Assembly (NCBI RefSeq): GCF_009928415.1
Contig: NZ_JAABNN010000001.1
Coordinates: forward strand, 395,017 to 459,016
Source of the DNA: Bacillus sp. USDA818B3_A
GTDB lineage: Bacteria > Bacillota > Bacilli > Bacillales > Cytobacillaceae
Direction of reading: 5' to 3'
DNA length: 64,000 bases
In this document: in pieces, positions 1 to 8,319 of the stretch
Position numbering within the stretch: position 1 is the first letter of the stretch
How the letters are laid out: the number at the start of each line of letters is the position of its first letter
Translations under genes and position numbers: made by a program
Notes under the pieces: generated by a model
Seen by the model: the letters and a program-made list of their open reading frames with translations, nothing else
What the model was told of the DNA's origin: nothing
The model's database searches: none

Positions 1-961
1 TAGATGGTTGTGGCCGGGTAATTTCTAAAGATTGTTTTCGAGCAGCAATTTCCGCTATTTCTGTCACTGATTTATGATTAAATAAAGGCGGCGGTCCTGG
101 GAACCAGTCAATCTCGGCTTTTTGAGAAAAAGCCGCAGAAATGGTTTCTACTATTGTGTAGAGCCTTCTTTTCACCTCTTCCCGAATAATAGGGTCAAAC
201 GTTCGAACTGTCCCTTCCAAACTAACTTCACCTGGTATCACATTCCACGTACTGCCTCCGATTATTTTCGTTATACTGACTACAGCACTTTGAAGCGGGG
301 AAACATTCCTGCTTACAATCGTCTGAAGCGCAGTAATAAGCTGCCCGGCTGCAACAATCGGATCATTTCCGTTTTGCGGAAGGGCGGCATGACTGCCTTT
401 CCCATGAAGTACGATTTCAAAACGATCCACTGCTGCCATTAATGGTCCCTCTTTTATTCCGATGGTACCGACAGGCAGTTCAGGTTTATTGTGAAGCCCA
501 AAGATTGCCTCCACCCCTTCTAACTGCCCATCCTCAATTACATACCTTGCCCCTCCTCCTAACTCCTCGGCAGGTTGAAAAATAAGGCGTACGGTTCCAT
601 TGAAATTTGACTGATTTTCCTTTAAAAGATAGGCAGCTCCAATAAGGGCTGCCGTATGGAAATCATGACCACAGGCGTGCATGACTCCTTTTATTTTGGA
701 AGCAAAAGATAGACCCATTTTTTCTTCAATGGGCAGTGCATCAATATCTGCACGTAACGCCACAATCGGTCCAGGCTTTTCACCCAATACGTCAGCAAAT
801 ACGCCCGTTTCCAAGTTTGTTTTTCGAGTAGGGATATCTAGTTCATTTAGCCATGTTTCAATTGACTTGGTTGTTTCAAACTCTTGCTGTGATAATTCTG
901 GATATTGATGTAAATGACGGCGGATCGTTATTAAGTAGGTTTCGAATTCTTGTTGATTCAT
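1..961 (-). CDS. sndA: M20D amidohydrolase, SndA/YtnL-like (C-terminus outside window)
   Basis: An M20-family metallo-aminoacylase that starts MNQQEFETYL at 961 and is still open at base 1, so the C-terminus is missing. Visible metal-site motifs include RADIDALP, HACGHDFHTA and FQPAEELGGGA. The dimerisation-domain segment HGKGSHAALPQNGNDP also fits M20D enzymes (hippurate hydrolase and N-acetyl-diaminopimelate deacetylase relatives). It lies 14 bp after the GNAT gene and is the last visible gene of the sulfur operon. In B. subtilis the equivalent enzyme removes the N-acetyl group from S-modified N-acetylcysteines. The family call is firm. The substrate comes from gene context. Confidence 0.85.
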   Translation of the reverse strand, partial: MNQQEFETYLITIRRHLHQYPELSQQEFETTKSIETWLNELDIPTRKTNLETGVFADVLGEKPGPIVALRADIDALPIEEKMGLSFASKIKGVMHACGHDFHTAALIGAAYLLKENQSNFNGTVRLIFQPAEELGGGARYVIEDGQLEGVEAIFGLHNKPELPVGTIGIKEGPLMAAVDRFEIVLHGKGSHAALPQNGNDPIVAAGQLITALQTIVSRNVSPLQSAVVSITKIIGGSTWNVIPGEVSLEGTVRTFDPIIREEVKRRLYTIVETISAAFSQKAEIDWFPGPPPLFNHKSVTEIAEIAARKQSLEITRPQPS

Positions 962-975
962 TTTAATGTCCTTTC

Positions 976-1488
976 TTATAAATCATATCGATAGCATTTT
1001 ACTAAAATTTCATTGTTAAAAAATTCTTTCGCATGATCTCGTTTAAAACCAAACCACTCATACAATCGAATCGCCCTTTGCATCTTATCGCCTGAATGGA
1101 GGTACAATTGTTTAACTCCTTGAGACCTTGCATACTGAAGGCCGGCTTTTAATAATTCTTGTGCGATACCTCGTCCTCTTGCATCCGGGTGCACAGCCAA
1201 CAGGCGAATAATCGGTGAGGAAATTTGTAATTCTGGTCTTTGATAGGCTTTATCTGAAGACGAAAATAACTGCAAGGTACCAAGGATTTTGTCCTCGCTC
1301 TTTGCAATCAGAATCTTTTCAACATCAGGATTATCAACCGATGCCTTAATATTAGTTAAGTACTCCTCCCAAACTTGGGCATTGTTATATTCATGCTCAT
1401 ATTGTTGATAACTTTCTACTAATAATTTCCTTACCGTCTCTTTTTCCTCTTCCGCTAATTCATCAATACTGATTTGGTTAATGGCCAT
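976..1488 (-). CDS. snaA: GNAT N-acetyltransferase, SnaA/YtmI-like
   Basis: A 170-residue GCN5-type acetyltransferase. The acetyl-CoA-binding segment is LLAVHPDARGRGIAQELL, followed by YLHSGDKMQRAIRLYEWFGFKRD, typical of motifs A and B. I chose the ATG at 1488 (MAINQIS) because an AAGGGAAGGG purine tract lies about 9 bases upstream. An in-frame ATG at 1521 overlaps the end of tcyN but has a weak ribosome site. It sits between the ABC transporter ATPase and the M20 deacylase. In B. subtilis, SnaA acetylates S-(2-succino)cysteine and related S-alkylcysteines before oxidation. That substrate is an inference here. Confidence 0.8.
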   Translation of the reverse strand: MAINQISIDELAEEEKETVRKLLVESYQQYEHEYNNAQVWEEYLTNIKASVDNPDVEKILIAKSEDKILGTLQLFSSSDKAYQRPELQISSPIIRLLAVHPDARGRGIAQELLKAGLQYARSQGVKQLYLHSGDKMQRAIRLYEWFGFKRDHAKEFFNNEILVKCYRYDL

Positions 1489-1521
1489 TTTCCAACACCC
1501 TTCCCTTAAGTGATTTTTCAT

Positions 1522-2292
1522 TTAATTTACCTGCTCTTTTAAGCTTGTAAAAAAAGATTCACCCGATATCCGCTGTAAGAATCGGCGGGTCCTTTCTTCT
1601 TTTGGTGCATGAAAAATCTCTAATGGGGTTCCTTCTTCGACGATTACTCCCCCATCCATAAACAACACACGATCAGATACCTCTTTGGCAAAACTCATCT
1701 CATGCGTAACCACCACCATCGTGATTCCTTCTTGTGCAATTTCTTTAATCACCGAAAGCACTTCTCCGACTAATTCAGGATCTAATGCGGAGGTTGGTTC
1801 ATCAAAAAGAATGACCTCTGGATTTAGTGCCAATGCTCTTGCAATTCCTACCCGCTGCTGCTGGCCACCGGATAATTGGGAAGGATAAAAATCTAATTTA
1901 TCACTAAGACCTACTTTTTCAAGCACCTGTTCACTAATTATTCTGGCCTCCTTTTTCTTTATCTTTTTGGCGACCACTAGGCCTTCCATTACGTTTTCTA
2001 GTACGGTCTTATGAGCAAATAAATTATAATGCTGAAATACCATTGCCGATTGTTTTCTTATCGAGAGCATATCTTTCTTTGTCACTTTCTCTGCATTGAC
2101 TTGAATATTGCCTATTTGAACAATACCTGCTTCTGGTTTTTCTAAAAAATTCAAGCATCGAAGTAAAGTGGTTTTCCCTGAACCACTTGGTCCAAGAATC
2201 GTAACTACCTCTCCCCGGTTAATTTTGAGAGTAATCCCCTCTAACACTGGCAACTTGTTAAAGGACTTCTTTATATCTTTTAAAATAATCAT
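1522..2292 (-). CDS. tcyN: Amino-acid ABC transporter ATPase, TcyN-like
   Basis: A 256-residue polar-amino-acid-type ABC ATPase. It has Walker [10 protein letters not shown] near residue 34, the signature [15 protein letters not shown], Walker [15 protein letters not shown] and the switch segment [10 protein letters not shown]. Its start overlaps the last bases of the upstream permease gene (ATGA type), so the two are probably translated together. With the two permeases and the lipoprotein upstream it forms a complete importer of the TcyJKLMN (cystine and S-modified cysteine) class. Family assignment is certain. The tcyN symbol rests on operon context. Confidence 0.87.
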   Translation of the reverse strand: MIILKDIKKSFNKLPVLEGITLKINRGEVVTILGPSGSGKTTLLRCLNFLEKPEAGIVQIGNIQVNAEKVTKKDMLSIRKQSAMVFQHYNLFAHKTVLENVMEGLVVAKKIKKKEARIISEQVLEKVGLSDKLDFYPSQLSGGQQQRVGIARALALNPEVILFDEPTSALDPELVGEVLSVIKEIAQEGITMVVVTHEMSFAKEVSDRVLFMDGGVIVEEGTPLEIFHAPKEERTRRFLQRISGESFFTSLKEQVN

Positions 2293-2999
2293 GACACGCC
2301 TCCTCGACTATACGATGTCACTCGTTTTTCAAGTAAGTAAGAAAATCCCTCCACAATAATCGTCAGTCCCCAATAAATGATCCCTGCCGCAATAAACGCC
2401 TCCAAAAATTTCAAATTGGTAGAAGCGACAATATTGGCAGCACCCGTCAATTCTTTTTCTGAAACAAGAAAGGCAATCGATGATGTGTGTAAAAATCCAA
2501 CAAAAATATTTGTAAAGTTCGGAACGGATTGTGCCAGCGCCTGTGGCAGAACAATTCGGACCATTGCCTGATACTTCGTCATCCCCACCGAATAAGCCGC
2601 TTCTAGTTGGCCTGCCGATACACTAATGATCCCTGAGCGGATTATTTCAGATAAATAAGCACCTGCCGCTAACGACAAAGCGGTTAAAACAAATAAAATA
2701 ATCGGTATTTTGCTAGATTGAATATTTAAGTCAAACTTTAATGAAATCCTGTCTATTAATAAGGGGATTCCATAATAGATGATCATAATATGCATGATAA
2801 TCGGGGTTCCTCTAAAAAAGGAAACATACCCATTTGCCGCCTGGTATAGAAACTTCGTTTGATAAATCCTGAAGAGTGCAACAGCGATTCCAATTAAAAA
2901 ACCAACCAATAAAGGAACAATGGTTAATATGAGAGTAATTGGAAGGGATTTAATAATTTCTTTAAAAGCAATCCATATAAATGGAACATTAATCGTCAT
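2289..2999 (-). CDS. tcyM: Amino-acid ABC transporter permease, TcyM-like
   Basis: A 236-residue inner-membrane permease of the His/Glu/Gln/Cys family with several hydrophobic segments. It carries the EAA loop in [20 protein letters not shown]. The family signature [20 protein letters not shown] is also visible. The start MTINVPF at 2999 has an AAGGGGGG ribosome site 6 bases upstream. An upstream in-frame ATG at 3023 would overlap tcyL and is less likely. It pairs with the next upstream permease to form the heterodimeric channel. Confidence 0.87.
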   Translation of the reverse strand: MTINVPFIWIAFKEIIKSLPITLILTIVPLLVGFLIGIAVALFRIYQTKFLYQAANGYVSFFRGTPIIMHIMIIYYGIPLLIDRISLKFDLNIQSSKIPIILFVLTALSLAAGAYLSEIIRSGIISVSAGQLEAAYSVGMTKYQAMVRIVLPQALAQSVPNFTNIFVGFLHTSSIAFLVSEKELTGAANIVASTNLKFLEAFIAAGIIYWGLTIIVEGFSYLLEKRVTSYSRGGVS

Positions 3000-3012
3000 T
3001 CTTATCCCCCCT

Positions 3013-3720
3013 TTAAGCAGCAATCGATAGATCAGCTTTCTGATAGCGATTGAAATATCTTTCTAAAATTTTAAATATCTTTTCAAACAATAAAACAACC
3101 ACATAATAGATGATAGAAAGGGAGATATACACTTCCAGTGCATGTGCGGTGGCTGAAATGAGCGTATCGCCTCTGCCCACCATATCCATTACACCAATGG
3201 TAAAAGCAAGTGAAGTATCCTTTAACGAACCAATAACTGAGTTTGCCAAGTTTGGAAAGGCAATCCGTAAAGCCTGTGGCAAAACAATCCGAAAAAAACT
3301 TTGTGAGCTGGTCATCCCCACAGAATAGGCCGCTTCCGTCTGCCCCTTATCAACCGCACGTATCGCTCCCCGGAAAATTTCAGAAAATCCTGCTCCATTA
3401 CTAATCGCATAAGTAATAATCACAAAATAAATAGCATCAAGCTTAGAAATATCGATATTAAAAATCATAAGTACTGCTGGTAAACCATAAAAAACTAGGA
3501 ATAGCTGGATTAAAATCGGTGTCCCTCTAATAAACGAGACATATAAAATGACCAATTGGTTCAAAATAGGAATTTTGAATAACCTCGGTATAGCGGCTGC
3601 CACACCAAGGATAAGTCCTAGAAGAATAGATGCTTCTAAAATCTGAAGGGTTACCCCGAGATATTGCACGAGTGTTGGTAAAAACTCAAAGATTAACAAT
3701 GGATCAAATGCTTTCCCCAT
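3013..3720 (-). CDS. tcyL: Amino-acid ABC transporter permease, TcyL-like
   Basis: A 235-residue permease paralogous to the one downstream. It has YVSFIRGTPILIQLFLVFYG and the EAA loop [20 protein letters not shown]. The ATG at 3720 lies about 10 bases after GGAGG and is preferred over a TTG two codons earlier. The gene follows the binding-protein gene and precedes tcyM with a 13-bp gap. It is one half of the transmembrane pore of the importer. Confidence 0.87.
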   Translation of the reverse strand: MGKAFDPLLIFEFLPTLVQYLGVTLQILEASILLGLILGVAAAIPRLFKIPILNQLVILYVSFIRGTPILIQLFLVFYGLPAVLMIFNIDISKLDAIYFVIITYAISNGAGFSEIFRGAIRAVDKGQTEAAYSVGMTSSQSFFRIVLPQALRIAFPNLANSVIGSLKDTSLAFTIGVMDMVGRGDTLISATAHALEVYISLSIIYYVVVLLFEKIFKILERYFNRYQKADLSIAA

Positions 3721-3755
3721 TTTCAAACAACCTCCAAACCTGAACTTTCAACTAC

Positions 3756-4586
3756 TTAAAAGTTGACGGTGTAGTCAGCTCCTAACCATTTTTTACTTAA
3801 TTCACCAACGACACCCTCTTTTTTCAATTCAACGAGTGCTTCGTCAATTCTCTTTTGCAGCGGTGTTTCATCTTTCCTTAGAAGAAAATAGACTTTTGAA
3901 TTTAAGAGCGGTTCACCGACTACTTTTTCCTGAGCATCTACTTGCTTATTATTGAAGTCCACAGAAAATGGTGTGGTAATCGTAGCATCTGCTCTGCCTG
4001 TTTTTATTTGGTTGATGGTTGAATCTGGTCCATTACCTGCATAAACAATTTGGATACCAGCATTATGTTCCTTGTTATACTTTTCAATGAATACCGCTGA
4101 GTTACTAGTCGGACTAACGATGACCTTTTTCCCTTTTAAGTCTTTAATGGAATTAATTTCATTGTTATCCTGTTTAACCGTTACATGAAGAGGGAAAATA
4201 TTATAAGGTTCGCTGTTAAAGAGAAACTTCTTTTGCCGTTCTTCATTTACTTCCATTTGGTGGGCAATAAAATCAATTTTATTTGTTTCCAAGCTGATTA
4301 GCAGGTTAGAGAACTCCATCGTTTTAAATTCAAATTGGTATTCTGGCAATTTTTCATCAATCTTCCTTACTAGTTCCACATCATAGCCAGTTAACTTCCC
4401 ATTTTCATCAATAAAGCAAACATTCGGAAACTGTGTGCCTGTTCCGACAATTATTTTTTGTACCTTTGTTTCACTTTTTGCGTTTTTTGAACTAGCTGTT
4501 GAAGCTGTCTTTGTTTCTTCGGAAGAGCATGCACCAAGGACCAAAACTATAAATAACGTGATCATCATCAAAAGTTTTTTCTTCAT
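3756..4586 (-). CDS. tcyK: Amino-acid ABC transporter substrate-binding lipoprotein, TcyJ/TcyK-like
   Basis: A 276-residue extracellular binding lipoprotein. The signal peptide MKKKLLMMITLFIVLVLGAC ends in a lipobox with cysteine at residue 20. The mature part is a type II periplasmic-binding fold (GYDVELVRKIDEKLPEYQFEF, LETNKIDFIAHQMEVNEERQ). It captures amino acids, probably cystine or S-modified cysteines, for the two permeases downstream. B. subtilis has two such proteins (TcyJ and TcyK) in its operon, while only one is visible here. The choice between the J and K symbols is uncertain. Confidence 0.82.
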   Translation of the reverse strand: MKKKLLMMITLFIVLVLGACSSEETKTASTASSKNAKSETKVQKIIVGTGTQFPNVCFIDENGKLTGYDVELVRKIDEKLPEYQFEFKTMEFSNLLISLETNKIDFIAHQMEVNEERQKKFLFNSEPYNIFPLHVTVKQDNNEINSIKDLKGKKVIVSPTSNSAVFIEKYNKEHNAGIQIVYAGNGPDSTINQIKTGRADATITTPFSVDFNNKQVDAQEKVVGEPLLNSKVYFLLRKDETPLQKRIDEALVELKKEGVVGELSKKWLGADYTVNF

Positions 4587-4609
4587 TTTCTTAACCCCCG
4601 CCTATTTTC

Positions 4610-4646
4610 ATTCAATCATCACTAATTACTTAATTAATGATGATCG
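4610..4646 (-). other. Stem-loop between cmoI and the binding-protein gene
   Basis: On the minus strand ATCATCA pairs with TGATGAT, with further TTAATT/TAATTA pairing inside. There is no U-tract after it. It sits in the 100-base gap before the lipoprotein gene. It could stabilise the downstream part of the transcript, since binding proteins are often made in excess, but that is inference. Confidence 0.4.
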
Positions 4647-4688
4647 AATATGTAATTTTAACCATTATATCTATTGATTTAGTCGGAT

Positions 4689-4967
4689 TTATCCTAAACT
4701 ATTACTCTTGTTGAACTTTGCTAGTACTTCATCAAGATATTCAACCCCTACTTTTGTTACACCCTCATACACTTCTCCCTGACCTATTTCAACTACTGGT
4801 ACATGACGAACGCCATACTTTACTTCCAGAATATCTCTTCGTTCATCATAATGGGTTACATCAATCGTTGCGTATTTTATTCCTTTTTTCTCCAAATATT
4901 GTTTTACTTCTCCACAATAATGACAGCCTTCTTTAGCCCAAACTACAACGGATAATTCTTTACTCAT
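4689..4967 (-). CDS. cmoI: Glutaredoxin/thioredoxin-fold protein, CmoI/YtnI-like
   Basis: A 92-residue glutaredoxin-like protein with the redox motif CHYC near residues 15-18 (WAKEGCHYCGEVKQYLEKKG) and the conserved VRHVPVVEIG cis-proline region. Its position after the flavin monooxygenase and before the amino-acid importer matches ytnI (cmoI) of the B. subtilis ytmI operon. It is a cytoplasmic thiol-disulfide protein, probably acting on a sulfur intermediate of the pathway. The fold is clear. The exact role is inferred. Confidence 0.82.
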   Translation of the reverse strand: MSKELSVVVWAKEGCHYCGEVKQYLEKKGIKYATIDVTHYDERRDILEVKYGVRHVPVVEIGQGEVYEGVTKVGVEYLDEVLAKFNKSNSLG

Positions 4968-5008
4968 TTTATTTTCCTCCTTCTAATTTTTCCTTTTTAA
5001 ATTAAAAG

Positions 5009-5047
5009 GGCTCCCTACTAAAGATTAAATATCTTAAATAGAGAGCC
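5009..5047 (-). other. Stem-loop between cmoJ and cmoI
   Basis: On the minus strand GGCTCTCTA pairs with TAGGGAGCC (one G-U pair), enclosing an inner AAGAT/ATCTT stem. Only CTTTTAATTT follows, a weak U-tract. It lies in the 137-base gap between two genes of one operon, so it may be a partial terminator or an RNA-processing site. Confidence 0.5.
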
Positions 5048-5104
5048 TCTAGTTAACTAGTCGGCAGATTAATTTTTCGCAATTGCTTTTTTTATGTTGT
5101 TTTA

Positions 5105-6439
5105 TCAATGGGTTATAACCTTTTTTGCATAACGATTTTCCGGAAAAGAAATTCCTAGATTTCCTCGCAGTGTTTCGGCCTCGTAATCTGTTCTAAATAA
5201 CCCGCGTTTTTGAAGTATTGGCACGACTAAGTCTACAAAATTATTCAATCCATTTGGAACAGCGGAACCAATAATAAACCCATCAGCACCGTTCCCTTCA
5301 AACCATTCCTGAACTAAATCCGCTACTTTTTCCGGAGTTCCAAGGAAAACAGGTTTTGGTGTGGTCTCTCTTAATGCAACCTGGCGAAGTGTCAGACCTT
5401 CTGCCTTAGCTTGCCTTTTAATTCGATCTGTATGACTTTGGAAGCTATTCTTTCCTAAGTCACCGAGTTCAGGGAACGGTTCATCGAGTGGATACTGTGA
5501 AAAATCATGATGTTCGAAATACCTTCCCAGATAATCTAAAGCTTTTTCAATCGATACTAGATTAGCAATCTCTTGATATTTTCGTTCAGCCTCTTCCTGT
5601 GTTGCAGCAACAATTGGTGCGATTCCTGGCAGGATGACGAGCTCCTCTGGATTCCTTCCAAAAGCCTTTGCTCTGTTTTTAACATCTTGATAAAATGCTT
5701 GTGCTGCTTCTAATGTGGGATGACCTGTAAAAATGGCATCTGCTTCCTTCGCTGCAAGATCTTTTCCGGCCTCGGAAGATCCAGCTTGAAAAATAACCGG
5801 TCTGCCTTGCTTAGATCTGCCGATATTTAGCGGGCCTTCCACCTTGAAGAATTCCCCTCTATGATTTAAATGGTGTAATTTATCACGATCAAAAAACACC
5901 CCAGTTTCTTTATCTCGAACAAATGCATCATCTTCCCATGAATCCCAAAGTCCTTTGGCTACCTCAAGATATTCAGCTGCAATTCGATATCTTTTAGTAT
6001 GGTCAGGATGTTCTTCTATCGTTTTACTAAAATTCAAAGCGGTTTTTTCTAATGGAGAGGTAACAACATTCCATCCTGCACGTCCATGGCTAATATGGTC
6101 AAGGGATGCAAACTGCCTTGCAACGTTGAAAGGCTCACTATATGAAGTGGAGAGTGTTCCGACAAGACCGACTCTTTTTGTAACAGCAGCAAGGGCAGAC
6201 AAAATGGTCAGGGGTTCAAAACGATTCAAAAAATGTGGAATGGATTTTTCGTTAATATGCAAGCCGTCGGCAATAAAGACTAAATCGAATTTACCTTCTT
6301 CTGCTTTCTGGGCTTGATTAGTGTAAAATTCCAAACTGACACTTGCATCTGCTTGTATATCAGGGTGCCTCCATCCGGCAATATTCCCTCCGACACCATG
6401 AATGATAGCTCCAAACTTTAATTTTTTTTGTTGAGACAT
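5105..6439 (-). CDS. cmoJ: Flavin-dependent S-alkylcysteine monooxygenase, CmoJ/YtnJ-like
   Basis: A 444-residue luciferase-like monooxygenase of the NtaA/SnaA/DszA/YtnJ group. Family segments include FIADGLHI near residue 56, [26 protein letters not shown] and [17 protein letters not shown]. Length and motifs match YtnJ (CmoJ) of B. subtilis. That enzyme uses reduced FMN and oxygen to cleave N-acetyl-S-alkylcysteines. The ATG at 6439 follows a GGAGGATCCCC ribosome site. A separate flavin reductase is needed and none is visible in the window. The subfamily call is good. The substrate is inferred from the operon. Confidence 0.85.
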   Translation of the reverse strand: MSQQKKLKFGAIIHGVGGNIAGWRHPDIQADASVSLEFYTNQAQKAEEGKFDLVFIADGLHINEKSIPHFLNRFEPLTILSALAAVTKRVGLVGTLSTSYSEPFNVARQFASLDHISHGRAGWNVVTSPLEKTALNFSKTIEEHPDHTKRYRIAAEYLEVAKGLWDSWEDDAFVRDKETGVFFDRDKLHHLNHRGEFFKVEGPLNIGRSKQGRPVIFQAGSSEAGKDLAAKEADAIFTGHPTLEAAQAFYQDVKNRAKAFGRNPEELVILPGIAPIVAATQEEAERKYQEIANLVSIEKALDYLGRYFEHHDFSQYPLDEPFPELGDLGKNSFQSHTDRIKRQAKAEGLTLRQVALRETTPKPVFLGTPEKVADLVQEWFEGNGADGFIIGSAVPNGLNNFVDLVVPILQKRGLFRTDYEAETLRGNLGISFPENRYAKKVITH

Positions 6440-6608
6440 TGGGGATCCTCCTTTTTAATTCTAAGATTATCGATTCCTCTTATTGTTGACATGACGATTT
6501 TCTTGGTGGGAAGACCGTAATGTTTATCTACATTATTAATTGTCAATTAATCCTATTTGAATACTTGGTTTTAAAGTTTAAAAAACTTCGAAAATTTCCT
6601 GTTTCAAT

Positions 6609-7625
6609 TTATCCATTAATAGTCTCGGCAGCCTTATTTGCTGTAATTAAAGGACTCAGCAACTGAAAGGATTGTATTCTTTCAACTTCTTTTTCAATTG
6701 GTGTATGTAGAATAAATTCATCCACCTGGTAAGTCTTATGAAGTTTGTATAACACTTCGTTTACAAGGCCTGGTGATCCTGCGATAATATCAGCTTCCTG
6801 TTCCGTGATCTCATATGGCTCACCTGATTGTTTTCCAAAGACTTCTGCCTGTTCAATAGTCTGTACAGTTACTGAACGTCCACTCTGTAGATGAACTTTT
6901 ACTATTTTTCTGTTGCTTGTCAGCTGTTCAGCTTCTGTTTGAGTAGGTGCGGCGATTACTGCTAAAGAAATGATCAATCTTCCTTCAGGAAAAATTTCAC
7001 GATATAGCTTTGCTGCATTTTCTAAAACCTGATTATCACTATTGATAAATTTAGCAAATACAAATGAAATTCCTAGTTCAGCCGCAAGACGAGCACTATT
7101 GGTACTAGCTCCCAGGAGGAAAATTTCGGGTTTTTCCTGAGGTATAGGGGTTGCCTGAATTCCTGCAAGTGGATGACCACTATTAACTTTGTTTTTAATT
7201 AAGTCTATCAAAAAGGATAGCCGCTCAGAAAAGTCCTTACCATCATTGACCGTACCATACTGCAAGGCCTTTGTTGATAACGGCAGCCCGCCTGGTGCTT
7301 TCCCAATTCCAACGTCAACTCTTCCCGGTGCCAAATTTGATAATACATGGAAGTTTTCAGCTACCTTATATGGACTATAGTGCTGGAGCATTACTCCCCC
7401 TGACCCAATATGAATCGTCTTTGTTTGAGCCAATAAATAGGATATTAATACCTCTGGTGACGAGCCTGCTAATTGTTCTGCATTGTGATGCTCAGAAACC
7501 CAAAAACGGTTATAACCCCATTCTTCTGCTTTTTGAGCCAGTAAAACGGTTTGTTTTAAGGCATGTGAAGCATTGGTCCCAGGAAATATTGGACTCTGAT
7601 CTAAGATACTTAGCTTATAGCTCAA
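6609..7625 (-). CDS. cmoO: Luciferase-like flavin monooxygenase, CmoO/YtmO-like
   Basis: A 338-residue class-A flavin monooxygenase of the MsnO8/YtmO type (LSILDQSPIFPGTNASHALK, FWVSEHHNAEQLAGSSPEVL, PGRVDVGIGKAPGG). It starts with TTG at 7625, preceded by AGGGGGAAACG. It is the first gene after the presumed operon promoter and lies 169 bases before cmoJ. The B. subtilis homologue YtmO (CmoO) sits in the same operon and is a second, poorly defined oxygenase. Family is sure. The reaction is not known from sequence. Confidence 0.8.
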   Translation of the reverse strand: MSYKLSILDQSPIFPGTNASHALKQTVLLAQKAEEWGYNRFWVSEHHNAEQLAGSSPEVLISYLLAQTKTIHIGSGGVMLQHYSPYKVAENFHVLSNLAPGRVDVGIGKAPGGLPLSTKALQYGTVNDGKDFSERLSFLIDLIKNKVNSGHPLAGIQATPIPQEKPEIFLLGASTNSARLAAELGISFVFAKFINSDNQVLENAAKLYREIFPEGRLIISLAVIAAPTQTEAEQLTSNRKIVKVHLQSGRSVTVQTIEQAEVFGKQSGEPYEITEQEADIIAGSPGLVNEVLYKLHKTYQVDEFILHTPIEKEVERIQSFQLLSPLITANKAAETING

Positions 7626-7685
7626 AACGTTTCCCCCTGTCCTTTCCGAGTTAACTTGTCGGAAAAGTTTGTATTAATTGTGTTT

Positions 7686-7731
7686 ATCCTATCACTGGGA
7701 ATAAGGACCTGGCAATACTTTCACTGATAGG
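7686..7731 (-). promoter_or_regulatory. Probable cmoO operon promoter inside an inverted repeat
   Basis: On the minus strand TTGCCA (7715-7710) and TAGGAT (7691-7686) are 18 bases apart, a plausible -35/-10 pair. The arms CCTATCAGTG and CAGTGATAGG, matching at 9 of 10 positions, flank or overlap these elements with a 34-bp repeat distance. The likely ligand is the LysR protein encoded at 8320-9216 or another sulfur regulator. Confidence 0.55.
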
Positions 7732-7748
7732 AATATATTTTGATTTCA

Positions 7749-7772
7749 TAAAAAAAATCTATCATTAGATTT
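7749..7772 (-). terminator. Terminator after the 114-residue unknown gene
   Basis: Minus-strand stem AAATCTA/TAGATTT with an ATGA loop, followed by a run of T. It lies just beyond the stop at 7779 and separates that gene from the cmo operon promoter. Confidence 0.65.
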
Positions 7773-7778
7773 AGATTC

Positions 7779-8123
7779 TTATTTAAAACTTACCCTTACC
7801 CCCTGTATGAAACGATTCAGTCTTCGTGTAAGACCACCATGACCAAACCTAATGAATTTAGACTTATGTGACTCATTCAGTTCATCCTTCACTGAATCTA
7901 AAAATGCTAATAGCTGGATACGCCGGCAATAAATATTCACGATACCATATTCGTAAAACCATTGATCAATCGTATTATAAATCCCCCTATTAATCTTAAA
8001 CTGTGAATTGCACCAATTGGAAAACTGTAAATCTGGCATATTAAGATAATTACTGGTTTCAAGAGAATTTTGCTTGTTGGCTTTAAGGTATGACCTAACT
8101 CCATTTACATTTTGTGCTTTCAT
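7779..8123 (-). CDS. Unknown 114-residue protein
   Basis: I do not recognise this protein. It is basic and aromatic-rich (FSNWCNSQF, TIDQWFYEYGIVNIYCRR), with no membrane segment or signal peptide and a basic C-terminus (RRLNRFIQGVRVSFK). The start MKAQNVNG at 8123 is set by AAGGAGG 9 bases upstream. The same frame stays open to 8198 but has no ribosome site there. It lies between the LysR gene and the cmo operon on the same strand and has its own terminator. The strong ribosome site makes it a likely real gene. Confidence 0.6.
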   Translation of the reverse strand: MKAQNVNGVRSYLKANKQNSLETSNYLNMPDLQFSNWCNSQFKINRGIYNTIDQWFYEYGIVNIYCRRIQLLAFLDSVKDELNESHKSKFIRFGHGGLTRRLNRFIQGVRVSFK

Positions 8124-8319
8124 ACTGTACATCCTCCTTATATGCTTATACCCAAGAATACAAACTTGAATAGTAGGGTTTGAACCAAGACGATCCATTA
8201 CTTTACTTAGTTAATTACCTTTACATGATATTACCTGCGGTTAATCCTAACACTGAAAACATCGAAATCGCAATACGTTAGCTGATAGATAAATTTAATC
8301 TAATAATAGAAATTTTGAT

